From contig JAEDHK010000003.1 in the NCBI GenBank assembly GCA_016297005.1, positions 1 to 64,000 on the forward strand: a DNA stretch of 64,000 nt. Direction: 5' to 3'. This DNA is from Clostridia bacterium. Its GTDB lineage: Bacteria > Bacillota > Clostridia > Christensenellales > DTU072. Of this stretch, positions 16,820-25,805 are shown in pieces. Each line of letters starts with the position of its first letter. The stretch's first letter is position 1. The position numbers and the translations under genes were made by a program. The notes under the pieces are model-generated. The model made no database searches, had not been told where the DNA came from, and worked only from the letters and a program-made list of their open reading frames with translations.

Positions 16820-17974
16820 TTATAGGTCTCTTAAACTTCTGTTAAATTTGTCTATTTTATCATAACGCACTTTATCCAGAGCGTCCTGCGCGGCTTGGAC
16901 TGCTTCGCGCTGTTTCCGATTCAGCCCCTTAGGAACGTCGACTACGATATGAACGTACATATCGCCGTAAGCGTCTCTTCTGAGGTCCTTTACGCCTTTA
17001 CCGCGAATACGTAGTACCGTGCCGTGTTGCGTCCCTTCGGGAATATCAATGATTGTCGAACCGTTCAGCGTGGGTATCGATACCTTTGCGCCAAGCGTAG
17101 CCTGCATGATCGTGATAGGATATTCAAAACTTATATCGTTTCCTTCACGAACAAAAAGCGAATGCGGAGCGACTTTGAACACAAGAATCAGATTGCCGTA
17201 ATTGCCGCCTTGTCCGGACGGAGCGCAACCTTCTCCTCTGATCGTCATCATCTGACCATTGTCAACGCCCGCCGGGATATTGACTTTTATCGTCTTCTGA
17301 CGCCTGAGTGTTCCCTTCCCGCCGCAGTCCTTACATTTATCGGTGACCGTTTTGCCGGTGCCGCCGCACATATCGCACGTTCTTTGAGACGTCATTATGC
17401 CGAACAGACTTCTTTGCTGAACGTTAATAAAGCCCGAGCCATGACACTTGCTGCAAACATGAACGCCGTTGGGATTGGTAGAGCCTGTGCCGTTACACGT
17501 CGCGCATTTTTCTACGCGCATAAAGGATATTTCTTTATCTTTTACGCCGAAGCAAGCCTCTTTGAAAGAGAGGTTAATAGTAACTTCAACGTCGTCGCCG
17601 TCAAGATTTCTTTTCGAACGGGAAGAGCTTCTTCCGCCGCCGGTAAAGATATTAATAAAGTCGGAGAAAGAATCGAATCCTCCCTCGCCGCCGAATCCGC
17701 CGGAAAACGGATTAAAACCGCTTCCGCCGCCCATCGGCCCGTCTTCGCTTCCGTATTGATCGTAAGCAGCTTTTTTTTGCGGATCGCTGAGAACGTCGTA
17801 AGCGTGTTGTATATCTTTAAACTTTTCTTCCGCTTGTTTCTTTTCGGCATCCGGTGCCGTAGCGTATACGTCTGGGTGATACTTTTTTGCAAGACGACGA
17901 TATGCGGACTTAATTTCGTCCGCACTCGCCTCTTTTTTTACGCCCAGAATGGAATAATAATCTTTTTCTGCCAT
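16820..17974 (-). CDS. dnaJ: chaperone protein DnaJ
   Basis: Hsp40 co-chaperone of DnaK, type I, 384 residues. J domain with DYYSILGVKKEASADEIKSA and HPDV; Gly/Phe linker (~75-110); cysteine-rich domain with four CxxCxGxG repeats (CATCNGTG, CSKCHGSG, CDMCGGTG, CKDCGGKG) binding two zinc ions; C-terminal substrate-binding domain. HPDV replaces the more common HPD-followed residues without loss of the essential HPD. The start is one base after the dnaK stop, so the pair is co-translated from the HrcA-controlled mRNA. Confidence 0.98.
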   Translation of the reverse strand: MAEKDYYSILGVKKEASADEIKSAYRRLAKKYHPDVYATAPDAEKKQAEEKFKDIQHAYDVLSDPQKKAAYDQYGSEDGPMGGGSGFNPFSGGFGGEGGFDSFSDFINIFTGGGRSSSRSKRNLDGDDVEVTINLSFKEACFGVKDKEISFMRVEKCATCNGTGSTNPNGVHVCSKCHGSGFINVQQRSLFGIMTSQRTCDMCGGTGKTVTDKCKDCGGKGTLRRQKTIKVNIPAGVDNGQMMTIRGEGCAPSGQGGNYGNLILVFKVAPHSLFVREGNDISFEYPITIMQATLGAKVSIPTLNGSTIIDIPEGTQHGTVLRIRGKGVKDLRRDAYGDMYVHIVVDVPKGLNRKQREAVQAAQDALDKVRYDKIDKFNRSLRDL

Positions 17975-17975
17975 T

Positions 17976-19790
17976 TTACTTTATGTCATCCGGGTTAATG
18001 TTGATAGTACTGTCGTCAGCGCCCGCCGCGTTGGCGTCTCCGCCGGCCTGCTGGGCTTGCTGATAAAGTTTGGTGAAGATCGGGTTGGTCGCCTTGCTCA
18101 GTTCTTCGGTCAATTCTTTAACTTCCTCGACCGTGGTCGCCTTGCTCAATTTATCTTTGGCGGTAGCGGCTGCCTGTTCAAGCGTCGTCTTATCCGCAGG
18201 ATCGAGTTTATCTCCGGACTCGTTCAAAGTCTTTTCGACTGCAAAAACAAGCTGTTCGGCGTTATTCTTCATATCGATGAGTTCGCGTCTCTTTTTATCT
18301 TCTTCCGCATACTTTTCGGCTTCTTTAACCGCCTTATCGATATCGTCTTCGGTCAGATTTGTCGAAGCGGTAATGGTAATATTGTTCGATTTGCCCGTGC
18401 CCTTATCTACGGCCGTAACGCTGACGATACCGTTTGCGTCAATATCAAACGTAACTTCGATCTGCGGGATACCTCTCATTGCCGGAGGAATGCCGGTCAG
18501 CTCAAAACGTCCGAGGGTCTTATTGTCGGCGGCCATTGCGCGTTCGCCCTGCAATACGTGAATGTCGACGCTGGTCTGGTTATCGGCGGCGGTGGAGAAG
18601 ATCTGCGACTTCTTGGTCGGAATGGTGGTGTTACGGTCGATCAACTTGGTAAAGACGCCGCCCATCGTCTCAATACCGAGGGACAACGGCGTAACGTCAA
18701 GCAAGAGTACGTCTTTTACGTCGCCCGCAAGAACGCCGCCCTGAATGGCCGCGCCGAGCGCAACGCATTCGTCCGGGTTAATACCTTTATAGGGCTCTTT
18801 ACCGGTCAAGTTTTTAACGGCTTGTTGAACGGCGGGGATACGAGTCGATCCACCGACGAGCACGACTTTATCGATCTGAGAAGCGCTCAAGCCTGCGTCT
18901 TTCAAGGCCTGCTGAGTCGGCCCGAGCGTCTTCTTAACTAAGAATTCGGTCATACTGTCAAATTTGGCCTTGGTTAAGTTCATGTCGATATGCAGAGGGC
19001 CGTTCGGTCCGACGGTAATAAAGGGCAAGTTGATGTTGGCACTTTGAATGCCGGACAGTTCTATCTTCGCCTTTTCAGCGGCTTCTTTGACGCGTTGCAT
19101 CGCCATCTTATCGGAAGAAAGGTCGACGCCCGATTCATTTTTGAATTCGTTTACGATCCATTTGATGATCTCGTTATCGAAGTCGTCGCCGCCGAGGCGC
19201 GTATCGCCGTTGGTGGCAAGCACTTCGAATACGCCGTCGCCGAGTTCCAGAATAGAGACGTCGAAAGTTCCGCCGCCGAGGTCGTAGATCAAAATCTTTT
19301 GATTTGCCGATTCTTTATCCAAGCCATAGCTGAGAGCCGCGGCGGTTGGTTCGTTAATGATTCTGAGGACTTCAAGTCCGGCAATCTTACCGGCGTCTTT
19401 TGTCGCTTGACGTTGACTGTCGGAAAAATAAGCCGGAACCGTAATAACGGCTTGCGTTACTTTTTGTCCGAGGTAGGCCTCGGCGTCCTGCTTCAATTTA
19501 CTTAAAATCATTGCGGAAATTTCTTGCGGAGTATAAGACTTTCCGTCGATAACGACTTTATGAGAGGTACCCATTTCTCTTTTGATGGAAGAAATTGTTT
19601 TATCGGGGTTAACGACAGCCTGACGCTTCGCTACCTGTCCGACAAGTCTTTGACCGTCTTTTGCAAAGCCGACGACAGAAGGAGTGGTTCTTGCCCCTTC
19701 CGCGTTGGGTATTACGACGGCTTCGCCGCCTTCCATAACCGCTACGCACGAGTTTGTCGTGCCCAAATCAATTCCTATTATTTTAGCCAT
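17976..19790 (-). CDS. dnaK: chaperone protein DnaK (Hsp70)
   Basis: ATP-driven Hsp70, 604 residues, the usual Gram-positive length (lacking the 24-residue loop of proteobacterial DnaK). Seen: IGIDLGTTNSCVAVMEGG at the N terminus, phosphate 2 motif YDLGGGTFDVSILEL, adenosine motif VVLVGGSTRIPAVQQAV, linker VLLLDVTPLSLGIET, and a C-terminal lid ending in an Asp-rich tail. It stands between grpE (22 bases away, GGAGG ribosome site) and dnaJ. Expression should follow the HrcA/CIRCE promoter of hrcA; no separate promoter is visible. Confidence 0.99.
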   Translation of the reverse strand: MAKIIGIDLGTTNSCVAVMEGGEAVVIPNAEGARTTPSVVGFAKDGQRLVGQVAKRQAVVNPDKTISSIKREMGTSHKVVIDGKSYTPQEISAMILSKLKQDAEAYLGQKVTQAVITVPAYFSDSQRQATKDAGKIAGLEVLRIINEPTAAALSYGLDKESANQKILIYDLGGGTFDVSILELGDGVFEVLATNGDTRLGGDDFDNEIIKWIVNEFKNESGVDLSSDKMAMQRVKEAAEKAKIELSGIQSANINLPFITVGPNGPLHIDMNLTKAKFDSMTEFLVKKTLGPTQQALKDAGLSASQIDKVVLVGGSTRIPAVQQAVKNLTGKEPYKGINPDECVALGAAIQGGVLAGDVKDVLLLDVTPLSLGIETMGGVFTKLIDRNTTIPTKKSQIFSTAADNQTSVDIHVLQGERAMAADNKTLGRFELTGIPPAMRGIPQIEVTFDIDANGIVSVTAVDKGTGKSNNITITASTNLTEDDIDKAVKEAEKYAEEDKKRRELIDMKNNAEQLVFAVEKTLNESGDKLDPADKTTLEQAAATAKDKLSKATTVEEVKELTEELSKATNPIFTKLYQQAQQAGGDANAAGADDSTININPDDIK

Positions 19791-19812
19791 AATACAAATT
19801 CCTCCTTTATAG

Positions 19813-20325
19813 TTATTGTGCTACTTTCACAAGAGCTGCGCGTAGCACTTTATTATTTCTTTTATAGCCTTTTTGAAATTCTTCTACTATTTTGCCGGCG
19901 TTATCCGGATCTTCGCTTTGTGCGATCGCATGATGCACGTTCGGATCGAAGGCTTCGCCGACGGAAGCAATAACTTCGACGCCGTATTTCGTAAACAAAT
20001 TATTCATTTGCTTACAAATTAATTCCATCCCGCTTTTTGCGCTGTCGTCCAGCGACGCAATTCCTCTTTCGAAGCTGTCCATAATGGGAAGAAGTTCCAT
20101 AATCATTTCGTTGATTCCATCATTTCTGGCCGTTTTCGAAGATTCAAGCGTACGCTTACGATAGTTATCGAATTCGGCTTGCAACCTTTGCAAAAGATCT
20201 TTATATTCCTCTGCTTTATCGACTACTACCGTCTCCGATTTATTATCGTCGGAAGGGATTTCTATCGGTTCAATAATCTCCTCCGTCAATTCTTCTTCTG
20301 TAGTCTTTTTTTCTTTTTTACTCAT
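19813..20325 (-). CDS. grpE: nucleotide exchange factor GrpE
   Basis: Releases ADP from DnaK. The 170-residue protein has a disordered acidic N terminus (EEELTEEIIEPIEIP), a long coiled-coil (EYKDLLQRLQAEFDNYRKRT), and the β-domain with EAFDPNVHHAI, the standard GrpE signature. Its start overlaps hrcA by 8 bases, ensuring coupled translation. N-terminal tail is likely flexible and takes no part in DnaK contact. Confidence 0.97.
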   Translation of the reverse strand: MSKKEKKTTEEELTEEIIEPIEIPSDDNKSETVVVDKAEEYKDLLQRLQAEFDNYRKRTLESSKTARNDGINEMIMELLPIMDSFERGIASLDDSAKSGMELICKQMNNLFTKYGVEVIASVGEAFDPNVHHAIAQSEDPDNAGKIVEEFQKGYKRNNKVLRAALVKVAQ

Positions 20326-21343
20326 TATCTCCTCCGTCTATATCGTTTAAGGCTTTCTTGACAGATTCAAGAATGCTGATGACTTTTCCGTAATTCATTC
20401 TTTCGGGTCCGATCACGCCCGCATGACCGATTTCTTTGCCCTTATAACGGTATTTTGCCGTTACGATGGCACACTTATCGATGCCCCCTTTCTCGTCCTT
20501 TCCTATCTTAACGCTGTATTCGATGCCTGCGCCGTCGTTGATTAAGTCTACGATCTTTTCGTTCGTATCGATCACTTCCAGGAAGTCTTTCGTAGATTCG
20601 CGGCTTTGGTCGGAGCTTTGTAAGAATTTGCTCCTTCCCTCCATAACGACGTTATTTTCCGATCTGCAATAAGCTTTAAGAATTTCGATAACGCTTTCGT
20701 AAAGTTCTTTAAAATCGGCAAGTTCCGCGTCGATCATAGCGTCGGGTTGCTGGATAGCGATAATCGAACGACCGGAGAATATTTTATTGATCATCGCGTT
20801 TGCGTCTTTAATATACGTTTCGTCGACGGGCGTGCTGAGAGTGATCACTTTATCGCGTATGATGCCGCTGTCCGTAATTATGACGACAAGAACGCTATGT
20901 TCGTCGAGTCCTACAAGCTTAATTTCTTTTAAAAGGACGTTCTCTATATTGCTCAGGATGATGACCGAGGTATAATTCGTCATATCGCTGATAACTTTCG
21001 CAGTCTGCCGAACGATATCTTCTACTTTCCCAAAGCGAGAATGAAAGGATTGCTCTATAAAAGCGATTTCGTCTTCCGTAAGGGGCGATTTTTCTACAAA
21101 TCGCTCCACGTAAAGCGAATAAGCCTTTTTTGAGGGGATCCTTCCGGCGGATACGTGCGGTTGAATAAGATATCCCATCTCTTCCAGCGCAGATAATTCG
21201 TTGCGAATAGTAGCGCTGCTGATCTCCGAAAAATGCTTGGACTGTATTTCGCCGGACGAGATCGGATTGGCGCTGACAATGTATTCGTCAACTACCGCTT
21301 TCAGTATTTTTTGTTTGCGTTCGGAAAGATTGTCGTTGCTCAT
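20318..21343 (-). CDS. hrcA: heat-inducible transcription repressor HrcA
   Basis: Dimeric repressor that binds CIRCE; folding is helped by GroEL, which links it to heat shock. 341 residues: N-terminal winged helix (RKQKILKAVVDEYIVSANPI, SSATIRNELSALEEMGYL) and the C-terminal GAF-like HrcA domain with AGVIGPERMNYGKVISIL. GGAG precedes the ATG. It is the first gene of its own target operon, and a CIRCE site lies 32 bases before its start. A second CIRCE-like site lies before clpB in this window, the likely second target. Confidence 0.97.
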   Translation of the reverse strand: MSNDNLSERKQKILKAVVDEYIVSANPISSGEIQSKHFSEISSATIRNELSALEEMGYLIQPHVSAGRIPSKKAYSLYVERFVEKSPLTEDEIAFIEQSFHSRFGKVEDIVRQTAKVISDMTNYTSVIILSNIENVLLKEIKLVGLDEHSVLVVIITDSGIIRDKVITLSTPVDETYIKDANAMINKIFSGRSIIAIQQPDAMIDAELADFKELYESVIEILKAYCRSENNVVMEGRSKFLQSSDQSRESTKDFLEVIDTNEKIVDLINDGAGIEYSVKIGKDEKGGIDKCAIVTAKYRYKGKEIGHAGVIGPERMNYGKVISILESVKKALNDIDGGDNE

Positions 21344-21374
21344 ATTGTTCTCCTGGCACTCATTGGCTTGTTTG

Positions 21375-21401
21375 TTAGCAGTCCTAATCTTCGATTGCTA
21401 A
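21375..21401 (-). promoter_or_regulatory. CIRCE operator of the hrcA operon
   Basis: Minus-strand TTAGCAATC-N9-GACTGCTAA, each arm one base from the consensus TTAGCACTC-N9-GAGTGCTAA with the exact nine-base spacer. It begins a few bases after the -10 box, covering the transcription start, as in other class I heat-shock genes. Confidence 0.93.
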
Positions 21402-21405
21402 AACA

Positions 21406-21433
21406 ATTATATCACTATTGTATCCGATGTCAA
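21406..21433 (-). promoter_or_regulatory. promoter of the hrcA-grpE-dnaK-dnaJ operon
   Basis: Minus strand TTGACA (21428-21433), 16 bases, TATAAT (21406-21411). Consensus boxes directly before CIRCE imply strong transcription whenever HrcA is released. Confidence 0.92.
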
Positions 21434-21461
21434 GAGAAATATGCGTTATTTTAATAAATTT

Positions 21462-22124
21462 TTAAAAATTCTTTTTATAAAACTCTTTGCAGGCTTCCGA
21501 TTCGGCATTTTTTTTCGTTTTGCCTTGACCTTTTGCCACGGGTTTATTATTTATAAACAAAACAGCCGTATAAAACGGATTTTTCGGGTCGTTGTTTGAT
21601 TCGGTTTTAATGTTGTAAAAAACGTCGTTTTTTGCAAAAATTTCATATAAAAGCGACTTGTAATCGGTATAATCTCTGTCGAGGTATTTATTTAATAACT
21701 TTTTTATTAAAGATTGGATTAAAACCATATCCTTATTGGAATCAAGAAGTATCGCGCCGATAACCGATTCAAACAAATCGCATTTGACGGCTTTTGAATT
21801 AAGGATCGGATGAGATTGCGTCCCTTGCGTAATACGAAGATAGCTTGGTAAGTTAAGGGTATCGGATACTTCGGAAAGAGTATCTTCTTTGGCGAGTGCA
21901 GACCTTATTTTTGTCATTTCACCTTCTTTTTTGTTCGGAAAACTTTCGTATAATAAAAGCGCCAGCGTATAATCGAGCACCGCGTCGCCCAAGAATTCCA
22001 ATCGTTCGTAATCCTCGCACTTATGTTCGTGCGCGTAGGAAGAATGCGTTAATGCCGTTTCAAGCAATTTCTTATTCTTAAATACGTAACCGAGCGATTG
22101 TTCAAGGGCGGAAAAATCAGTCAT
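21462..22124 (-). CDS. rnc: ribonuclease III
   Basis: Double-strand-specific endoribonuclease for rRNA and mRNA processing, 220 residues. The catalytic signature ERLEFLGDAVLDYTLALLL is near residue 40, and the C-terminal double-stranded-RNA-binding domain ends GQGKTKKNAESEACKEFYKK. Its ATG overlaps the plsX stop by 8 bases. No terminator is visible between its stop and the hrcA promoter 28 bases on, so some read-through into hrcA is possible. Confidence 0.97.
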   Translation of the reverse strand: MTDFSALEQSLGYVFKNKKLLETALTHSSYAHEHKCEDYERLEFLGDAVLDYTLALLLYESFPNKKEGEMTKIRSALAKEDTLSEVSDTLNLPSYLRITQGTQSHPILNSKAVKCDLFESVIGAILLDSNKDMVLIQSLIKKLLNKYLDRDYTDYKSLLYEIFAKNDVFYNIKTESNNDPKNPFYTAVLFINNKPVAKGQGKTKKNAESEACKEFYKKNF

Positions 22125-23112
22125 GCGCTATCTCTCCGGCAATTTTTTCAACAAGGTTTCCGACGGCAAGTTCACGCGCTTGTAATACAGCGTTCCGAAC
22201 GGCCTTAGCTTTGGACGCTCCGTGGCCTTTTACAACGATCTTTTCAAGACCGAGAAGGACGGCGCCGCCATTATCGTTATAGTCCATTTTGTGCTTAATT
22301 TCTTTAAAAACGGGTTTCAAGAGCAAATAGCCGAGCTTCGCTCGAAGACCTCCGGCCATGATGCCTTTTTTAATCAATTCAAACATTGTAACAGCCGTTC
22401 CTTCGCATGCTTTCAGAGCGATGTTTCCTGAAAAACCGTCCGCCACAATAACGTCATAATCGCCGGAAAGTATCTCTCTTGCCTCAATGTTGCCTACGAA
22501 ATTCACGTTGCTATTTTTCAGAAGTTCAAAAGCTTCTTTATTAAGAGCGTTCCCCTTTTTGTCTTCCATACCGTTGCTGAGTAAGGCTACGACAGGATTA
22601 TCGACTTTGAAGAATTTTGAATAAGCCGCGCCCATTTGAGCATATTGTACGAGATTTTGCGGTTTGGGATCAACGATTGCTCCGCAGTCGATAAGAATGA
22701 CGTTTTTGTTGGGCTTTACGGTCGGTAAAACCGGTGCGAGAGCCGGACGAATAACGCCGCGGATTCTACGTGTTAATAGTACAGCGCCTGTAAGGACGGC
22801 GCCCGTACTTCCCGTCGAAACAAGAGCTTTGGCGTTTTCGTTTGCGTTCATATAGTCTATGGCGGCGACAAGAGAAGAATTCCGTTTATTGCGTATAGCC
22901 TCGGTCGGAACGTCGTTATTGGTAATCACTTCGGGTGCGTCGACAACTTTAACGAGATCCCTTCTACCTTCGGTCAAAAGCGATATTTCTTCTTTATTTC
23001 CCACTATAACGAGAGAAAAATCCGAATATGAATCCAATGCGGACAACGCGCCTTCTACTGTCTCTTTCGGAGAATAATCTCCGCCATAAGCGTCTACTAC
23101 GATTTCCAACAT
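22117..23112 (-). CDS. plsX: phosphate acyltransferase PlsX
   Basis: Converts acyl-ACP to acyl-phosphate, the first step of phospholipid synthesis in the PlsX/PlsY route; peripheral membrane enzyme. 331 residues with the N-terminal IVVDAYGGDYSPKETVEGAL, STGSTGAVLTGAVLL, DCGAIVDPKPQNLVQYA and the C-terminal GHGASKAKAVRNAVLQA. It is placed between rpmF and rnc; the fabD-fabG-acpP genes that usually separate plsX and rnc in Bacillus are absent here. Confidence 0.97.
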   Translation of the reverse strand: MLEIVVDAYGGDYSPKETVEGALSALDSYSDFSLVIVGNKEEISLLTEGRRDLVKVVDAPEVITNNDVPTEAIRNKRNSSLVAAIDYMNANENAKALVSTGSTGAVLTGAVLLTRRIRGVIRPALAPVLPTVKPNKNVILIDCGAIVDPKPQNLVQYAQMGAAYSKFFKVDNPVVALLSNGMEDKKGNALNKEAFELLKNSNVNFVGNIEAREILSGDYDVIVADGFSGNIALKACEGTAVTMFELIKKGIMAGGLRAKLGYLLLKPVFKEIKHKMDYNDNGGAVLLGLEKIVVKGHGASKAKAVRNAVLQARELAVGNLVEKIAGEIAHD

Positions 23113-23190
23113 CCAAAAAACTCCTTTAATACAAGAAATAGAGGAACGATCGTCCTCTACTTCTGAACTGTTTGATTAGATTGAAAAATA

Positions 23191-23376
23191 TTATTTTTCT
23201 TCTTTCTTGATCACAACCGGTTGACCCTTGTAATATCCACAATTAGGGCAAACTTTATGAGGTTCGATCAAGGAATGACATTGCTTACATTCAACGAGAT
23301 TTTGTTCAACTAATTTCCAATTTGCAAAACGTGTATTGCCTCTTCTCTTGGAAACTTTGCACTTTGGTACGGCCAT
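23191..23376 (-). CDS. rpmF: 50S ribosomal protein L32
   Basis: A 61-residue zinc-ribbon ribosomal protein. MAVPKCKVSKRRGNTRFANW is the family N terminus; the zinc ligands are CKQCHSLIEPHKVCPNC. The C-terminal tail (VIKKEEK) is short. GGGAGG lies seven bases before the ATG. It is the first gene of the rpmF-plsX-rnc unit, driven by a consensus promoter just upstream. Confidence 0.97.
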   Translation of the reverse strand: MAVPKCKVSKRRGNTRFANWKLVEQNLVECKQCHSLIEPHKVCPNCGYYKGQPVVIKKEEK

Positions 23377-23414
23377 CTTGTAGCACCTCCCTACACTTTT
23401 ATTCTACTTGTAGC

Positions 23415-23443
23415 ATTATAAAGAATATTTCTATTCTTGTCAA
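23415..23443 (-). promoter_or_regulatory. promoter of rpmF-plsX-rnc with an internal palindrome
   Basis: Minus strand TTGACA (23438-23443), 17 bases, TATAAT (23415-23420). The spacer contains the perfect inverted repeat AAGAATA-N4-TATTCTT, a possible repressor site. The promoter follows the end of ackA by 27 bases. Confidence 0.85.
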
Positions 23444-23469
23444 CGATTTTGACGATTATTTTCAATAAT

Positions 23470-24669
23470 CTATTTTAATCCTGCACATCTTACGGCGTCA
23501 CGCGCAATAACGAGTTCTTCATTCGTCGGTTGTACCACGACTTTTACTTTCGAGCCGGATTTACTGATAAAGCCCTGCGTGCCTCTCTTTAATGTCTTAT
23601 TTGCGTTTGCGTCGTAATCGATCCCGAAGAAGTCCATATCTTTTAAAATCAGATCGCGGACGTAATCGCTGTTTTCACCGATTCCTCCGGTAAATACAAC
23701 GACGTCAAGACCGTTCATCGCGGCAACGTAGCTGCCGATGTATTTCTTAATCCGATAAGCAAACATATCCAGAGCAAGCTTTGCTTTTTCGTCGCCGGCA
23801 TCGATCAAATCGCAAAGTTCGCGGCAATCGCTCTTACCGGCAATACCCAAAAATCCGCTCTTTTTGTTCAGGATAGTCAATACTTCTTCTACGGAAATGT
23901 TTCGGCACTTGGCCATAAATTCAACGACGGCGGGATCCAGATCGCCGCTTCTTGTGCCCATAACGAGCCCTTCGAGAGGCGTAAGTCCCATGGTCGTGTC
24001 GATGACTTTTCCGTTAAGCACCGCGGCAAGGCTGCTTCCGTTGCCGAGGTGGCAAGTAATCATCTTCTTGCATGCGTCTTCTCCGAGCCATTCGCGAACG
24101 GCCTGGCTGACGAACTTATGACTGGTACCGTGAAAACCGTATTTTCTGATCTTGAATTTTTCGTAATCTTCATACGGAATACCGTACATATACGCATATT
24201 GGGGCATGGTCAGATGGAAGCTGGTATCAAAAACGGCCGTCATAGGAACGCCGGGCATGATTTTTTGGCATGATTCGATACAAGAAATATTGGCAGGCAT
24301 ATGCAGAGGGCCAAGAACGGCGTTCTTTTTGCAGACAGCAAGAACGTTATCGTCGATCAGCACACTGTCTGTAAAGTCTTCGCCGGAATGCAGAATACGA
24401 TGCCCGACCGCTTTGATTTCCGACACGTCTTTGATGACGCCGTACTTTGGGTCGTTAAGAATAGCGAGCACTTTTTGAAGCGCAACCGTGTGATTAAGGA
24501 TAGGCTCGACTTTTTCGTATTTTTCTTTCCCTTCCGGTTTATGTACGAGACAAGCGTTTTCTTGTCCGATTTTTTCAACGACGCCTTTACAGAGCATCGT
24601 TTCCGTATCCATTTCTATGATTTGATATTTAAGAGAACTGCTTCCTGCGTTGATAACGAGAACTTTCAT
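23470..24669 (-). CDS. ackA: acetate kinase
   Basis: Makes ATP and acetate from acetyl phosphate, the energy-yielding end of acetate fermentation. 399 residues, the family norm. Seen: VLVINAGSSSLKYQII, FDTSFHLTMPQYAYMYGIPY, the phosphate-binding HLGNGSSLAAVLNGKVIDT, MGTRSGDLDPAV, and FTGGIGENSDYVRDLIL. It follows pta by 13 bases with GGAG before the ATG, so the two enzymes are made together, pointing to acetate as a fermentation product. Confidence 0.98.
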   Translation of the reverse strand: MKVLVINAGSSSLKYQIIEMDTETMLCKGVVEKIGQENACLVHKPEGKEKYEKVEPILNHTVALQKVLAILNDPKYGVIKDVSEIKAVGHRILHSGEDFTDSVLIDDNVLAVCKKNAVLGPLHMPANISCIESCQKIMPGVPMTAVFDTSFHLTMPQYAYMYGIPYEDYEKFKIRKYGFHGTSHKFVSQAVREWLGEDACKKMITCHLGNGSSLAAVLNGKVIDTTMGLTPLEGLVMGTRSGDLDPAVVEFMAKCRNISVEEVLTILNKKSGFLGIAGKSDCRELCDLIDAGDEKAKLALDMFAYRIKKYIGSYVAAMNGLDVVVFTGGIGENSDYVRDLILKDMDFFGIDYDANANKTLKRGTQGFISKSGSKVKVVVQPTNEELVIARDAVRCAGLK

Positions 24670-24682
24670 ACTACTCTCCTTT

Positions 24683-25684
24683 TTAGCAAGCGGCGCTTTG
24701 AAGCGCGGTAATGGCTACGACGCCGACAATATCGTCCGCAACGCATCCGCGGGACAGATCGTTGATCGGTTTGGCAAAACCCTGCGTGATCGGGCCGATG
24801 GCTTCGGCACCGGAGAATCGTTGACAGATCTTATATCCGATATTTCCTGCGTCAAGGTCGGGGAAAATAAAGACGTTTGCTTTACCGGCAACGGGACTTC
24901 CCGGTGCCTTTAAAGAAGCGACGGCAGGAACCAACGCGGCGTCGACTTGAAGTTCGCCGTCAACCATCAATTCGGGAGCCTTTTCTTTAACGATGCCGAG
25001 TGCGTTCGTAACTTTATCGACGTCCGCATGAGCCGCGCTACCCTTCGTGGAGAAAGAAAGCATTGCTACACGAGGTTCTTTTATGCCGACGAGCGCGGTA
25101 GCGGTCTTTGCCGAGCTGATCGTGATATCGGCAAGCTGTTCAGCAGTAGGTTGAATATTGACGGCGCAATCACCGAAAATCATCGCTTCGTTATCTTTGA
25201 AGGGAGTCCCATCGAAACACATAATGAAGACGCCGGAAACAGTTTTGCATCCGGGAGCCGTTTTGATAACGTTCAGGCCGGCGCGAAGGACGTTACCCGT
25301 CGAGTTAATGGCACCGGCAACCATTCCGTCCGCAAGGCCTTTTTTGACAAGCATAGCGCCAAAATAAAGGTTGCCGCGCATCTGCGTTTCAGCTTGTTCC
25401 ATCGTCAACGGTTTTTTGCTGTTGAGTTTGCTTTGATATAAGGTGTCCGCAAAATCACTGATGTCGTATGTATTGGGATCGATAACTTTGACTTTCGATA
25501 GATCGGCGTTGGGACGAACTTCTTTGATCTTGTTTTCGTTTCCAATAAGGATAATATTCGCGATCTTGGCGTCGACAATTTTCATAGCGGCGTCGATGGT
25601 GCGCGGTTCTTCTCCTTCTGCAAGAACGATCGTCTTATTGAGGGACTTTGCTTTTTCTTTAATTTGATCCATTAATTTTGACAC
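24683..25684 (-). CDS. pta: phosphate acetyltransferase
   Basis: Converts acetyl-CoA and phosphate to acetyl phosphate. The 333-residue form is the short catalytic-only Pta of Gram-positive bacteria. Seen: IVLAEGEEPRTIDAAM, AGAINSTGNVLRAGL, CAVNIQPTAEQLADI, MLSFSTKGSAAHADVDKV and FPDLDAGNIGYKICQRFSGA. The start is a GTG, five bases after GGAGG; the next in-frame ATG is four codons later and has no such site. It is the first gene of the pta-ackA operon. Confidence 0.97.
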   Translation of the reverse strand: MSKLMDQIKEKAKSLNKTIVLAEGEEPRTIDAAMKIVDAKIANIILIGNENKIKEVRPNADLSKVKVIDPNTYDISDFADTLYQSKLNSKKPLTMEQAETQMRGNLYFGAMLVKKGLADGMVAGAINSTGNVLRAGLNVIKTAPGCKTVSGVFIMCFDGTPFKDNEAMIFGDCAVNIQPTAEQLADITISSAKTATALVGIKEPRVAMLSFSTKGSAAHADVDKVTNALGIVKEKAPELMVDGELQVDAALVPAVASLKAPGSPVAGKANVFIFPDLDAGNIGYKICQRFSGAEAIGPITQGFAKPINDLSRGCVADDIVGVVAITALQSAAC

Positions 25685-25749
25685 TTGAACCTCCGCAAAA
25701 TGCTTTATTTTTATTTAGATATATATTATAATTTTTATATCAAAAAATA

Positions 25750-25778
25750 TTATAGGCACTTTTACGTTAAAAATCAAG
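25750..25778 (-). promoter_or_regulatory. promoter of pta-ackA
   Basis: Minus strand TTGATT (25773-25778), 17 bases, TATAAT (25750-25755). It leaves an AT-rich leader of about 60 bases before the GTG start. The region is shared with the divergent tmcAL gene. Confidence 0.85.
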
Positions 25779-25805
25779 CGACTAAATAATCTTTTTGAGG
25801 TAAAA

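Noticed and set aside
17024..17998. 324-codon open frame on the plus strand
   Set aside because: Antisense to dnaJ, same reason; low-complexity basic sequence.
18057..18941. 294-codon open frame on the plus strand
   Set aside because: Antisense to dnaK; a shadow of strong codon bias in a highly expressed gene. No ribosome site or known domain.
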